DNA of 64,000 nt from Leptospirales bacterium. GTDB taxonomy: Bacteria > Spirochaetota > Leptospiria > Leptospirales > Leptospiraceae. Where the stretch lies: assembly GCA_013297885.1 (NCBI GenBank), contig JAAFIR010000009.1, positions 5,001 through 69,000 on the forward strand, in the 5' to 3' direction. Under the pieces are notes generated by a model. That model made no database searches. It saw only the letters and a list, made by a program, of their open reading frames with translations, and was not told where the DNA came from. Shown piece after piece: positions 34,953 through 44,867 of this stretch (position 1 is its first letter; every line of letters starts with the position of its first letter). A program made the position numbers and the translations under genes.

Positions 34953-37294
34953 TTCTTCATTTCTAAAATTGCTTCTTTAATTGCAATTGCTGAATACGGT
35001 TTTCCAATATGTGTTTTAAAACCAACAAGTTTATATTTTTGCTTATCTTCTTCAAATACATTTGCAGTTAAAGCAATAATTTGTGGTTTAATTTGTGATT
35101 CAGATAAAATTAATTCAGTTGAAACTATTCCATCCATATTAGGCATTTGAATATCCATAAAAATTAAATCATATTTTTTTTCTCTAGTTTTATTTAATGC
35201 AATTTGACCGTCATTTGCAATATCTACTTCATAACCTAAATTTTTTAAAATCTTTTTTATAAGCAATTGATTTACTAAATTATCTTCAGCTACTAAAATC
35301 TGAAGTGGAATTTCATCTGATAGTTTTTTTAATTCTTTAGTTTGTTTTATTTCTATTTGAACTGAATCGAGTATTTCCATTGGAAAACTAAATTCAAAAC
35401 TACTCCCTTTATTTTTATTGGATTCATAACGAATTTCTCCTCCAAGAATTTCTAAAATTTTTTTGCTAATATATAGTCCCAATCCAGATCCACCATATTT
35501 TCGATTTAAGTTTGAATTTGCTATTGAAAACTCTTTAAATAAATTTTCTTTTACTGATTCATGTATTCCAATTCCAGAATCTTTAATTTGTGTAACTAAT
35601 AAAATTTGTTTTTGATTGATGGTTTTAATAAAAACTTTAACTTCAATTAAACCCTTTTCAGTAAATTTAATTGCATTACTGAACAAATTTAAAAAAACTT
35701 GTTTGTATCTCTCCATATTACATTGGACATACTTTGGTATATTTTTTTCAAATTGAACTGATAAAGATAATTTTTTCTCTTCAATAAGATAAGTGTTATT
35801 TTTGATTAAATCTTGTAAAAAATCTACTATATTCATTTTTTTTGTTTCATTTAATATTCTACCTGAGTCAATTTGAGTAATTTCAAGTATATTATTTATC
35901 AAAAACATAAGATTTTCTGCACTGGACTCAATATGGTTTAAAAATTCTTTTTGCTCTTTTTTTAACTCAGTTTGATTTAACAAATCAGTCATTCCCAATA
36001 CTCCATTTAAGGGTGTTCTCAATTCATGACTTATAACATTTAAAAAATCGGATTTTGTTTTAGATGATTTTTCTGCTTTTTCTTTTGCTAATTCTAATTC
36101 AACTGTTCTTTCACTTACTTTTTTTTCTAACTCTAATGTATAATTCTTTTGAGAAATATCTTTTTCATAAATTGTTTTTGACATTAAGTTTAATGAATTT
36201 ACTAAAACTTGAAACTCATCTTTACTTTTTGTTTTAATAAAAAAATTGAAATTATTTGATCTAGATTCATTTAAAACTTTAATAATTGAAAAAATTGGTT
36301 TAGTCAAATAAAAGGAAAACAGTATACTCAATGAAAAAATTAAAATTATACTATACATAATATAATTAAATAGTGTATAATAAATCTTGTTTTTAAAATC
36401 TAATATTTTTTGATTTGTAAAATCATATACAATTATTCCTGAAACTTCATTTTTCGAATCAAATACAGGAACAAAAATTGATAAAAAATAACCATAAAGA
36501 GATTTTCTAAAATCTGAATCTAAATAAGCTTGTTTAGATCGAATTAAATATTTTAACTTTTCCTTAAGTAAATTATCAGGAAAATAAAAATCTCCAGGTC
36601 TTCCACTAGACTCGTTAACACCTGTTACAGAAATTGTTGCCTTGTATTCTTTACCATTAATAATAAATTTTTCATAAGCAAATTGTTTTAAAAGTTTTTT
36701 GGAATATACATTATTATTAATTTTGATTTCAAGTTTTTCAGTTGTTGATGCTGTAAACAACTCAGTATTTGCAATCATTACTTTTGTTTCAGACTTAAAT
36801 CGATGAAAACTTACAGGTAGTTTTTGGGAATCTAACTCCATTTCAAAATCATCATAATAATCATTATGAAAATATTTAATAAATAAATTTTTTGTTTGAT
36901 CAGTTGAAATACTAATTGCACCAGTTTCAAACTCAATCCAAATTATTTCAAATGGAAAAGAATTTGCTACAAGAAAAAAAAAATCATCTTTTACTTTATC
37001 AAATTTAATTAAATAAAGATAAGTATCTTTCTCATCATGTTTCCAAAGATTTTGAATTAAATTTTGTATAAACTTGTAATATTCAGTATTCATATCAGAA
37101 AACTTCCAAGTTTTAATTTTATCCCCATCAATTAAATTGCTAATTGAATTTAGGATTCTCAACTTTTCATCTAAATGTCTTTGTAAAAAAATTTCTTTCG
37201 CTTTTTCAAAAATAACAAATCCAACTGTTGAGGTTAAAATTAAATTAAACAATAATGTAAATAAAAATACTTTTATTTTTATTGAAATTTTCAT
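34949..37294 (-). CDS. Membrane hybrid sensor histidine kinase
   Basis: 781 residues: TM1 (9-29), a large extracytoplasmic sensor (30-308), TM2 (310-330), a HAMP-like linker, a coiled coil (375-412), HisKA with H423 (ISHELRTPLNG), HATPase with N box (NLFSNAIKF), G1 (DSGIGI) and G2 (GGSGLGLY), and a C-terminal receiver with D714 (FMDIQMPNMDG). All catalytic residues are present. It should phosphorelay through an unlinked phosphotransfer protein. It overlaps msrA by 4 bases, so it may be expressed with it. The ligand is unknown. Confidence 0.93.
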   Translation of the reverse strand: MKISIKIKVFLFTLLFNLILTSTVGFVIFEKAKEIFLQRHLDEKLRILNSISNLIDGDKIKTWKFSDMNTEYYKFIQNLIQNLWKHDEKDTYLYLIKFDKVKDDFFFLVANSFPFEIIWIEFETGAISISTDQTKNLFIKYFHNDYYDDFEMELDSQKLPVSFHRFKSETKVMIANTELFTASTTEKLEIKINNNVYSKKLLKQFAYEKFIINGKEYKATISVTGVNESSGRPGDFYFPDNLLKEKLKYLIRSKQAYLDSDFRKSLYGYFLSIFVPVFDSKNEVSGIIVYDFTNQKILDFKNKIYYTLFNYIMYSIILIFSLSILFSFYLTKPIFSIIKVLNESRSNNFNFFIKTKSKDEFQVLVNSLNLMSKTIYEKDISQKNYTLELEKKVSERTVELELAKEKAEKSSKTKSDFLNVISHELRTPLNGVLGMTDLLNQTELKKEQKEFLNHIESSAENLMFLINNILEITQIDSGRILNETKKMNIVDFLQDLIKNNTYLIEEKKLSLSVQFEKNIPKYVQCNMERYKQVFLNLFSNAIKFTEKGLIEVKVFIKTINQKQILLVTQIKDSGIGIHESVKENLFKEFSIANSNLNRKYGGSGLGLYISKKILEILGGEIRYESNKNKGSSFEFSFPMEILDSVQIEIKQTKELKKLSDEIPLQILVAEDNLVNQLLIKKILKNLGYEVDIANDGQIALNKTREKKYDLIFMDIQMPNMDGIVSTELILSESQIKPQIIALTANVFEEDKQKYKLVGFKTHIGKPYSAIAIKEAILEMKN

Positions 37295-37803
37295 TGATTA
37301 TGTTTCAAATATTTCTCAACTTTAGATTTTACAACATATGCACAATAAGGAACATTAGGATTATCATTATAATAATTTTGGTGATAACTTTCTGCTGTAT
37401 AATAATTTGTAAACTTTGTAATCTCAGTTACTATTGGGTTTTGAAATTTTTGAGAAATTTTTTCAATATATAAATTGAAAAACTCTTTTTCAGATTCTGT
37501 TTCAAAAAAAATTACTGAGCGATATTGAGTTCCTTCATCATTACCTTGTCTATTTTTTGTAGTGGGATCATGGATAACAAAAAAGATTTCTAAAATCTTT
37601 TCTATATTTATTTCGGAATCATCAAAAGTTAATTTTACAACTTCAGCATGTCCTGTTGTTTCATTACAAACTTCTCTATAAGTAGGATTTTCTTTATGTC
37701 CACCAGCATAACCAGATTCAACTGAAATAATTCCCTCTACCAACTGGTAGACTGCTTCTAAACACCAGAAGCAGCCTCCGCCAAGGATAATTGACTTATT
37801 CAT
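37291..37803 (-). CDS. msrA: Peptide methionine-S-sulfoxide reductase A
   Basis: 170 residues from the ATG at 37803, giving MNKSIILGGGCFWCLEA with the catalytic Cys at residue 11. A longer reading would add 13 hydrophobic residues encoded in the upstream gene and is less likely. GYAGGHKENPTYREVC and HDPTT are standard MsrA motifs. It reduces S-methionine sulfoxide in proteins. It overlaps the DUF1569 gene upstream by 8 bases and the hybrid kinase downstream by 4. Confidence 0.95.
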   Translation of the reverse strand: MNKSIILGGGCFWCLEAVYQLVEGIISVESGYAGGHKENPTYREVCNETTGHAEVVKLTFDDSEINIEKILEIFFVIHDPTTKNRQGNDEGTQYRSVIFFETESEKEFFNLYIEKISQKFQNPIVTEITKFTNYYTAESYHQNYYNDNPNVPYCAYVVKSKVEKYLKHNQ

Positions 37804-38245
37804 AATTGATATAACTAAAATGATGAGCAATATGTAATGCATTCAACTTTTCAGTTTCTTGTAAGTCAGATTTTCCATAAAAAGGGTGTTCGAATAATTC
37901 ACCTTTATGAGTTTTTAATTGATTAATTAGAGTTTTTAATTTCTCTAATTCTGGTTTAGGATCTAATTCTATTCTTTCTTTTGCTGCTTCAGGATTATCT
38001 AATCCTGCTTCCATAAAATCTTTTTTTAAAATTTTATTTTTAAAAAATTTTCCAAAAATAACCCTAACTAACCAAGGAGCAAGTTTAATCTTTCCAGTTA
38101 AATTACTTTCTGGACCAACTGCAACATGTTGTAAAATTTGACCATAAGACCAAAGACCAACAGTCTTAACATTTTTTGCTTTTTCTAATTTAGCGATCTC
38201 TGAAAGAATATCGTCATAAGATTTAAATCGTAAGTTTCTATACAT
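37796..38245 (-). CDS. DUF1569 (DinB-like) protein
   Basis: 149 residues. LWSYGQILQHVAVGPESN and the C-terminal HIAHHFSYI place His residues as in the DinB/YfiT-like four-helix metal-binding fold of DUF1569. There is no signal peptide. Proteins of this fold include thiol-dependent transferases, which would suit its coupling to msrA in a redox operon, but the substrate is unknown. Confidence 0.8.
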   Translation of the reverse strand: MYRNLRFKSYDDILSEIAKLEKAKNVKTVGLWSYGQILQHVAVGPESNLTGKIKLAPWLVRVIFGKFFKNKILKKDFMEAGLDNPEAAKERIELDPKPELEKLKTLINQLKTHKGELFEHPFYGKSDLQETEKLNALHIAHHFSYINYE

Positions 38246-38315
38246 AATTCCAAATTTTATTGAATTTAAAATTTTTAAATTAGTTTTTAAAAAATTTAAA
38301 ATCTATACAATTTAA

Positions 38316-39230
38316 CTATTCTTTTTTTGTTACCTTAGATTCAGTTTTATTTAATATATCAGGAACAAGTTTTTCTGAGAATCCTGATATAAAACACCAT
38401 ACAACTAATAGTGCATAAGATTTATCATCAAAAATTGGAACGCTTGTTGTAAAAATTGGTATAAAGTCCCCAGAAATTAATTTTGCTTGAAAAAAATAAT
38501 ACATAATAAGACCAGAAGTAAATCCAATTATAGCCCTGGAGAAAATATAATCTACTCTATGAATTACTTTTAGATCAGTTAATGAACTAGAATTTAATCT
38601 ATCTTTTAATCCCATTAACATACTAAAAGTAGAACCAAGCCAACCACTTGCTAAAGATGTGAGAATTGCATCTCCTTTGGTTCCTTTTTTTAAAGAAAAT
38701 ATTTCGATTATAAAACCAATTTGATCAATAGCAAAAAATAACAGAATAGCCATAAAGAATAAAACACTAGTTCTAATTCTTGTTAGTGCAATGTATGTTT
38801 TTTCTAAATCTTGGACATCATCTACTAATTGAATTTTTTCATTTAAACTATTAAGTAAATTTTTTTTATCTGAAAAACTTAATTTTTGATTTATTTGTTC
38901 TTCATAAAATTTTACAGTTTCAGGTAATAATTTTTCTTTTGCTTCAAGGAGTTTAATTTTTAATTCAATTGTAACTTCTGCTTCAGAATAAAGAGAAACC
39001 AGATACAACTCAATTTGAGATAAACTAGTCCAAGTTTGATCAGTTGCAAAAAGTTCTTCTAATTTTAAAATAATTTTATCAGTTTTTTTTGGAAAATTTC
39101 TTTCATAACTTAATTTTTCAAACTTAGTTTCTAATAATTTGTATTGTTGGTTTAAGATTAATTTATCAGGTTTAGGAATAAAATTTATTTTTAACCAATT
39201 CCAAAAAGAAGTTTTTTTTATAAAGCTCAT
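38316..39230 (-). CDS. Membrane protein of unknown function with long cytoplasmic helical region
   Basis: 304 residues. The first 150 residues are charged and helical, with no signal peptide. The second half has about four hydrophobic segments (for example SVLFFMAILLFFAIDQIGFI and AIIGFTSGLIMYYFF), with a short Gly/Ser loop between two of them. No family is recognised. It follows the region of structured repeat R3 and may have its own promoter. A leader hairpin lies directly before its ATG. Confidence 0.68.
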   Translation of the reverse strand: MSFIKKTSFWNWLKINFIPKPDKLILNQQYKLLETKFEKLSYERNFPKKTDKIILKLEELFATDQTWTSLSQIELYLVSLYSEAEVTIELKIKLLEAKEKLLPETVKFYEEQINQKLSFSDKKNLLNSLNEKIQLVDDVQDLEKTYIALTRIRTSVLFFMAILLFFAIDQIGFIIEIFSLKKGTKGDAILTSLASGWLGSTFSMLMGLKDRLNSSSLTDLKVIHRVDYIFSRAIIGFTSGLIMYYFFQAKLISGDFIPIFTTSVPIFDDKSYALLVVWCFISGFSEKLVPDILNKTESKVTKKE

Positions 39231-39236
39231 AAAATC

Positions 39237-39282
39237 CTTTTGTTGGTTTAAGGAATTTTTTAAACCAATCCAATAACAAAAG
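39237..39282 (-). promoter_or_regulatory. Imperfect hairpin just upstream of the 38.3-39.2 kb membrane protein gene
   Basis: CTTTTGTT plus GGTTTAA (39237-39251) pairs with TTAAACC (39260-39266) and, after a bulge, AACAAAAG (39275-39282). It begins 6 bases before the ATG on the minus strand and could occlude the ribosome site, or be the end of an upstream terminator. Function is inferred. Confidence 0.4.
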
Positions 39283-39377
39283 AGAAATTATTTAATTGAT
39301 ATTGTCAATGAATAAAAATTTTTCTATAGAGAATTGATTTTAAGTTATTTTCAAAAAATTTTTATCAATTCATCAAA

Positions 39378-39500
39378 GTAGCGAATACGAGAGTTAGGGA
39401 TTGAAACGTGGTCAAAAAATTTTTTTATAAAATTTTTTGACCGAAGTTGAAAGCCCGACCTTTTATTTTGCAAAGCAAAAAAAAAGGGAACTCCCTAACT
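39378..39500 (+). repeat. Structured intergenic repeat, copy R3 (three-way junction layout)
   Basis: Outer stem AGTTAGGGA (39392-39400) pairs with TCCCTAACT (39492-39500). Inside are a hairpin with 14-base arms, GGTCAAAAAATTTT (39410-39423) and its complement (39429-39442), and a second, TTTTGC-AAA-GCAAAA (39466-39480). Conserved blocks are GGGATTGAAACG before hairpin one and GTTGAAAGCCCGACC between the two. Its right end overlaps the stop codon of the Ser/Thr kinase gene. Confidence 0.85.
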
Positions 39501-41199
39501 ATTGTTTAGCTACACAGCGGATTAAAAAACGATTTGCTTTTGGTGAATAAAAATTTTCATAACCACGCATAGAAATATTATAAGCTGAGTCAGGATCATC
39601 TTCATGAGATGTTGAAGTCCAATATTCACAACAAGGATTTTTTAATTTTTTGATTCCAGAATTAAATGCAATTTTAAATTCATTTCTAGTTGGAAGTCTC
39701 ATTCCTAAACTTTTACAATGAGCCAATCCTTGAAACCAAGAAAGTGTTTTTACTTCAGATGTTTGCCAAACTAATCCACCGTAATTGATCAAACCATTAT
39801 CTGGTAAATCTTTGATGGATTTAGTCTCTTTTGTGGGTGGTGTGATTTCAGGAATTTGATCAAGTGAGATTGTAAATGCATTCATTTGGTTTACATCTTT
39901 AACTTCAGTTTCAAATTCTACTTCTTGGTAACCTTCTAAGTCAACTTTAAATTTATAAACACCTGATTCAGTTTTCATGGTTTCAAATGGAGTTTTACCA
40001 AGTTCAAGATTTGTTGTTTTATCAATTAATCTAGCACCAGAAGGAGTGGATTCAATTCGTAAATTATTTTTTGACATTTTATCAACTATTGGATTTTCAG
40101 AAAGTATTTTATAAAGTACTAATGAACCAACACTTAATCCAAGAACAACGATTGCAGCAATTAAAGTTAAATTAAACTTTTTTCTAACAGTATTTTGTTT
40201 TAATGTTAACGGAAGATCTTCACCAGAAACTTCAGTTAAAGCTTCTGCAAATTCTTTAGCTGATTGGTATCTTTTTGCTTTATTTTTTGCACAAGCTTTT
40301 TCGATGACATTTTCCATTTCACCGCCTAGAGTTGAAAAATCAGGATCTGGTCTTTCTGCTCTAGATTTTACTCTTCCTGATAGGCTAGGAATTTTTTCTT
40401 TCACTTGTTTAATCATAATGGAAAGTCCGGAATCACCTTTAAATGGAAGTTCACCAGTAACTATTTCAAAAAGCATTATTCCAACAGAATAAACATCAGA
40501 ACGTCCATCAATGTCTTTTCTACCTTGGCATTGTTCAGGACTCATATAATTTGCAGTTCCCATTGTCATTTTAGTGCGAGTGATAGAAGACTCAGTTACT
40601 TTAGCTATTCCAAAATCAACAATAATTGGTTCACCAGAAAGGCGATACATGATATTAGCTGGTTTTATGTCACGATGAGATTGTAAATTATTCAAATGGC
40701 AATAATGAAGTGCATCTAAAACTTTAGTAATAAGACTAATTGCTTCTCTAACTGGAAATTGAATTCCTTGGTCTTTGTATTTTTTAATTTTTTCAGCTAC
40801 AGATCCACCAGGAGCATATTCCATAATATAATATGGTCGGTTTTCAACAATTCCCACATCAATAATTTCAACGATGTTAGGATGACGAAGTTTTGCTGGA
40901 GTTCTAGCTTCAAGTAAAAATCGTTCACGAATTTCTTCATCATCGGAAATATCTTTATTTAAAATTTTTACAACAATTTTTCTTTGAAGTGCAGTTTGTT
41001 CACCTAGATAAACAGTTGCCATTCCCCCTTTACCAATTTTTTTTTCGATACTAAATTTTGGGGAAAGATGTTTTGCTAATAATTCAACATCAGCATCAGG
41101 CTTATTACCTGGGACAACCCCTTGTAAACTGTTTCCACAGTTATGACAAAATTTAGAATCAGGAGGATTCTCAGCACCACAAAAAAAACATTTAATCAT
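39499..41199 (-). CDS. Zinc-ribbon Ser/Thr protein kinase with PEGA and DUF1566-like domains
   Basis: 566 residues. A zinc ribbon (C4, C7, C18, C21) precedes the Hanks kinase domain: GKGGMATVY, VVKIL with K78, HRDIKPAN with D177, DFG at D195 and SPEQ. One membrane segment (343-364) leads outside to a PEGA domain (380-447, STPSGARL) and a C-terminal Lcl/DUF1566-like domain (470-565, MRLPTRNEF, EYWTSTSHEDD). It should sense something through the outer domains and phosphorylate cytoplasmic proteins. Its ATG overlaps the gcvH stop by 4 bases, so it is expressed with the glycine cleavage genes. Confidence 0.92.
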   Translation of the reverse strand: MIKCFFCGAENPPDSKFCHNCGNSLQGVVPGNKPDADVELLAKHLSPKFSIEKKIGKGGMATVYLGEQTALQRKIVVKILNKDISDDEEIRERFLLEARTPAKLRHPNIVEIIDVGIVENRPYYIMEYAPGGSVAEKIKKYKDQGIQFPVREAISLITKVLDALHYCHLNNLQSHRDIKPANIMYRLSGEPIIVDFGIAKVTESSITRTKMTMGTANYMSPEQCQGRKDIDGRSDVYSVGIMLFEIVTGELPFKGDSGLSIMIKQVKEKIPSLSGRVKSRAERPDPDFSTLGGEMENVIEKACAKNKAKRYQSAKEFAEALTEVSGEDLPLTLKQNTVRKKFNLTLIAAIVVLGLSVGSLVLYKILSENPIVDKMSKNNLRIESTPSGARLIDKTTNLELGKTPFETMKTESGVYKFKVDLEGYQEVEFETEVKDVNQMNAFTISLDQIPEITPPTKETKSIKDLPDNGLINYGGLVWQTSEVKTLSWFQGLAHCKSLGMRLPTRNEFKIAFNSGIKKLKNPCCEYWTSTSHEDDPDSAYNISMRGYENFYSPKANRFLIRCVAKQ

Positions 41200-41582
41200 T
41201 GTAAGCTCGAAATATATTCCTCATATTTTTTAGCATCCATTAATTTATCGGATTCTAAAATCTCAAAATTTTGAATTTTTACCATCCAAGCAGAATAAGC
41301 ATCAGCATTTACACTTTCAGGTTTTTTTGAAAGTTCTAAATTCGTTTCCATAACATCCCCAGACATGGGAGCATATAAATCTTCAGCAGCTTTTACAGAT
41401 TCGATAGTTCCAAAACTTTCTGCTTGTTTTAATCTTTTACCTATTTTAGGTAAATCAACAAAGACAATATCACCTAGTGCATTTTGTGCAAAATCTGAAA
41501 TTCCAAATGTAGCAACACTACCTTCAATTTTTACCCATTCATGTTTTTCGGTGTATTTTAAACCTTCTAAAACTTTAGCCAT
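41196..41582 (-). CDS. gcvH: Glycine cleavage system H protein
   Basis: 128 residues of standard H-protein sequence: GLKYTEKHEWV, FGISDFAQNALGDIVFVDLP and the lipoylated Lys in ESVKAAEDLYAP. It carries the aminomethyl group between GcvP and GcvT. It lies 8 bases downstream of gcvT with GAGGG just before its ATG, and overlaps the kinase gene by 4 bases. GcvP is not in the window. Confidence 0.97.
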   Translation of the reverse strand: MAKVLEGLKYTEKHEWVKIEGSVATFGISDFAQNALGDIVFVDLPKIGKRLKQAESFGTIESVKAAEDLYAPMSGDVMETNLELSKKPESVNADAYSAWMVKIQNFEILESDKLMDAKKYEEYISSLQ

Positions 41583-41590
41583 AATTCCCT

Positions 41591-42703
41591 CTAATTTTTT
41601 TTCACAGAACCTGTGATGAATGATTTTTTAAATATAATAGCTTTTTTCTTTTCATTGCGAATCAAAATAAATATTTCTTTTCTATCTTCATTAAATTCAG
41701 CTTTAATATATGCTAAACCAATTGATTCTTTTAAACTGGGAGAGTAACCACCAGAAGTGGTGTTTCCGATTTTTTCTCCAGTTCCTGAATAAATTTCATA
41801 ATTTTCTCTTAAAATTCCAGAGTCCACCAATTTGATTCCGACAGTAAAATATTCTGATTTATTTTTTTTCTCAGTTATAATTTTTTCATAGGATAAATAA
41901 GGATTTTCTTTTTCTTTAACAATCCAACCAATACCAGATTCAACAGGAGTTTTTGAGTCTGAAAGTTCATGACCATATAAAGCATATTTTGCTTCGAGTC
42001 TTAATGTATCCCTAGCTCCGAGTCCCACCGGAACAAGACCAAAAGGTTTTCCAAATTCTAAAACTTCTGACCAAATTTTTACCCCTAAAGAGTTTGAGGA
42101 ATAAATTTCAAAACCATCTTCACCAGTATAACCAGTTCGAGAAATTATTACATCTTCTCCAAATAATTTTACTATAGTAAAATGATAGTAGTTGAGTTTA
42201 GAAAAATCTAAATTTGAATATTTGGAAAAAATCTCATCTGCTTTTGGACCTTGAATTGCAATTTGGTGAAAGTTCTCACTTAAATTTTGTATTTTTAAAT
42301 TATTAGAATTGTATTTTAATAAATGTTCATATACTTTTTCAAAATTGGAAGCATTAGAACATATCATATATTTATTTGGTGAAAATTTATATAAAGTTAT
42401 ATCATCAACAAGACCACCGTTTTCATTTAAAACTGCATTGTATTGAACTTGGAAATTTTCTAAATTACTGACAGTGTTACAAGTGAGTTTATCTAAAAAA
42501 GATAATAAAGAAGTTTCTTCACCTTCTAAAAAAATCTCTCCCATATGTGAAACATCAAATAGACCAGCATCTTTTCTAGTTGCTAAATGTTCGTTAATAA
42601 TTGAAGTATACTGAACAGGCATTTCCCAACCACCAAAAGGAACCATTCTAGCAGAAAGAGATTTATGGGTATTGTTTAGTGGAGTGCGTTTTAAATTTTC
42701 CAA
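41591..42703 (-). CDS. gcvT: Glycine cleavage system T protein (aminomethyltransferase)
   Basis: 370 residues. [50 protein letters not shown] with [21 protein letters not shown] and [12 protein letters not shown] are all canonical GcvT motifs, including the folate-site Asp in the DD pair. It transfers the methylene group to tetrahydrofolate and releases ammonia. First gene of the gcvT-gcvH-kinase operon, with AGAGAGGAAG as a strong ribosome site. Confidence 0.97.
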   Translation of the reverse strand: MENLKRTPLNNTHKSLSARMVPFGGWEMPVQYTSIINEHLATRKDAGLFDVSHMGEIFLEGEETSLLSFLDKLTCNTVSNLENFQVQYNAVLNENGGLVDDITLYKFSPNKYMICSNASNFEKVYEHLLKYNSNNLKIQNLSENFHQIAIQGPKADEIFSKYSNLDFSKLNYYHFTIVKLFGEDVIISRTGYTGEDGFEIYSSNSLGVKIWSEVLEFGKPFGLVPVGLGARDTLRLEAKYALYGHELSDSKTPVESGIGWIVKEKENPYLSYEKIITEKKNKSEYFTVGIKLVDSGILRENYEIYSGTGEKIGNTTSGGYSPSLKESIGLAYIKAEFNEDRKEIFILIRNEKKKAIIFKKSFITGSVKKN

Positions 42704-42802
42704 ATCTTCCTCTCTAAAACCAAATACTATAACTTGGTAAATATTAAAATGAATTTTCCTTTTTTTTAAAAATGAGTTTATCTAGAAACTGAAATTAAAA
42801 AA

Positions 42803-43828
42803 ATGTTTTTCATGGCAGTTTCAAATGATTCAAAACCTATTTTAGTAGCTATTTTAGCTAATTCAATTATTGCAATTTCCAAAGCCGTTGGATATTTGTT
42901 TAGCGGTTCATCAGCTTTACTTTCTGAAACAATTCATTCTATTGCAGATGTAATGAACCAATCTTTACTTTTACTAGGTATTAAACGTGGTGAAAAAGAA
43001 TTTTCAGAAATGTACAATTACGGACATTCTCAAGAAAGATTTTTTTGGAATTTAGTCTCAGCTATGGGAATTTTTGTGCTTGGTTGTGGGGTTACGCTTT
43101 ATCATGGAATTCACGATTTAATAACTCATGAAGAATTTAAAAAAGCTGGAACTGAACAATTTATAATTTTAGCAATTTTAGTTATTTCAATCTTTGTTGA
43201 ATCCTATTCTTTTAAAGTTGCAATTGATGAAATTTCAACCCAGGCAAAATCTAGGAATAAAAAATTTTTTACTTATTTAAACGAATCAATGGATCCTTCC
43301 GTATCCGCTGTTTTTTGGGAAGATTTAGCAGCAATTATTGGACTTTTATTCGCTCTTGTTGGAATTGTTTGTACAGAAATTTTCCAAAACGATACTTTTG
43401 ATGCTGTTGCAAGTATATTAATCGGACTACTTATGGGCTGGATAGCTTTTCATTTAGCACTAGAAAATAAAAGATTTCTTTTAGACAAAGCTATTCCAAC
43501 TTATGAAATGAATTTGCTTAATGAAGTTTTAAAATCTAATAAATTAATTAAAGAAGTAAAAGATATTCGCACAATAGTTCTCGGTCCTGATAGATTAAAA
43601 TTTAAAGCAGATATTATTTTAGATACTGAAAGCTTAACCAAAAAAATTAGAGCTAAGTATTCAAAAAAATTAAAAACTGATTTAAAAAACCCTGAAAAAT
43701 TTGAAAAATGCTTAATTGATTTTTCTGATGAATTAGCTAAAGAAAAAATAAAAGAACTAGATAAAATTAAAACTGAATTAAAACAAGCGTTACCTAATTT
43801 ACAACATGTGAACTTGGTACTCGCATAA
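42803..43828 (+). CDS. Cation diffusion facilitator (CDF) family transporter
   Basis: 341 residues. LANSIIAISKAVGYLFSGSSALLSE is TM1-2, with SETIHSIADVMNQ carrying the family HxxxD metal site in TM2. A second metal site candidate, ISTQAK then DPSVSAVFWEDLAA, lies in TM5 with an Asp. The C-terminal cytoplasmic domain spans about 225-341 and is Lys-rich. It should export Zn2+, Mn2+ or Fe2+ by proton antiport. The start at 42803 is followed by another ATG at 42812; either is possible. Confidence 0.9.
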   Translation: MFFMAVSNDSKPILVAILANSIIAISKAVGYLFSGSSALLSETIHSIADVMNQSLLLLGIKRGEKEFSEMYNYGHSQERFFWNLVSAMGIFVLGCGVTLYHGIHDLITHEEFKKAGTEQFIILAILVISIFVESYSFKVAIDEISTQAKSRNKKFFTYLNESMDPSVSAVFWEDLAAIIGLLFALVGIVCTEIFQNDTFDAVASILIGLLMGWIAFHLALENKRFLLDKAIPTYEMNLLNEVLKSNKLIKEVKDIRTIVLGPDRLKFKADIILDTESLTKKIRAKYSKKLKTDLKNPEKFEKCLIDFSDELAKEKIKELDKIKTELKQALPNLQHVNLVLA

Positions 43829-43838
43829 GGAGAATTAA

Positions 43839-44867
43839 ATGAAGAAAGCATTAATCAGTGGTATAACAGGTCAAGATGGTTCCTATTTAACAGAACTTCT
43901 TTTAGAAAAAGGTTACGAAGTTCATGGAATTGTTAGACGTTCTAGTTTATTCAATCGTCATCGAATTGAGCATCTCAAAGATAACCCAAAACTTTTTTTA
44001 CATTATGGTGACCTCACAGATTCAAGTAATTTAAATCGTCTTCTTGAAAAAATTAATCCTGAAGAAATTTATAATCTTGCAGCCCAGTCACATGTTGGAG
44101 TTTCTTTTGAAGTCCCAGAATATACTGCAGAAGTTGATGCAGTTGGAACTTTAAGATTTTTAGATGCAATTAATGAAGTTGGTTTAAAAAAGAAAACAAG
44201 ATTTTATCAAGCTTCTACTTCAGAATTATATGGACTAGTACAAGAAGTTCCTCAGACTGAAAAAACTCCTTTTTATCCACGTTCTCCTTATGCAGTAGCA
44301 AAGCTATATGCTTATTGGATTGTTGTAAATTATAGAGAAGCATTTGGTCTTCATGCTTCCAATGGAATTTTATTTAACCATGAATCTCCAAGACGTGGTG
44401 AAACTTTTGTAACTAGAAAAATTACTTTAGGTGTTGCTGGAATCAAAAGTGGAAAAATGAAAGTTTTAAAAATGGGAAATATTGATTCAAGAAGAGATTG
44501 GGGATATGCCCCTGATTATGTTCAAATGATGTGGATGATGTTACAACAAGAAAAAGCAGATGATTATGTAGTTGCAACAAATGAAATGCATACTGTTCGA
44601 GAATTTATTGAAAAATCTTTTGGAATTGCTGGATACGAGATAGAATGGAAAGGCAAAGAAGAAAACGAAATCGGTTTTGATAAAAAAACTGGACAAACTT
44701 TAATTGCTATCGATCCACGATACTATCGTCCAACAGAAGTAGAACAATTATTAGGAAACCCTGCCAAAGCAAAAAAAGTTCTTGGTTGGGAGCCAAAAGT
44801 AAAATTTGAAGAATTAGTTAAAATAATGACAATTGCAGATCTCAAAGATGTTGGAATCAATATTTGA
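43839..44867 (+). CDS. gmd: GDP-mannose 4,6-dehydratase
   Basis: 342 residues of the extended SDR type. [15 protein letters not shown] binds NADP, IVRRSS and GDLTDSSNL follow, and the active site shows QASTSELYG (Thr/Glu) with [12 protein letters not shown] (YxxxK). [17 protein letters not shown] and [12 protein letters not shown] are gmd hallmarks. It makes GDP-4-keto-6-deoxymannose for surface polysaccharide sugars. AAGGAG precedes its ATG. The next gene starts at a TTG in its stop codon. Confidence 0.97.
   Translation: MKKALISGITGQDGSYLTELLLEKGYEVHGIVRRSSLFNRHRIEHLKDNPKLFLHYGDLTDSSNLNRLLEKINPEEIYNLAAQSHVGVSFEVPEYTAEVDAVGTLRFLDAINEVGLKKKTRFYQASTSELYGLVQEVPQTEKTPFYPRSPYAVAKLYAYWIVVNYREAFGLHASNGILFNHESPRRGETFVTRKITLGVAGIKSGKMKVLKMGNIDSRRDWGYAPDYVQMMWMMLQQEKADDYVVATNEMHTVREFIEKSFGIAGYEIEWKGKEENEIGFDKKTGQTLIAIDPRYYRPTEVEQLLGNPAKAKKVLGWEPKVKFEELVKIMTIADLKDVGINI

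Noticed and set aside
37804-37842. Extended N-terminus of msrA as an export signal
   Set aside because: The extra residues are encoded within the upstream DUF1569 gene and the ATG at 37803 gives the usual MsrA start.
39410-39442. Long AT hairpin of R3 as a simple intrinsic terminator
   Set aside because: It is embedded in conserved blocks shared with other repeat copies and closed by an outer stem, so a terminator alone does not explain it, though termination is not excluded.
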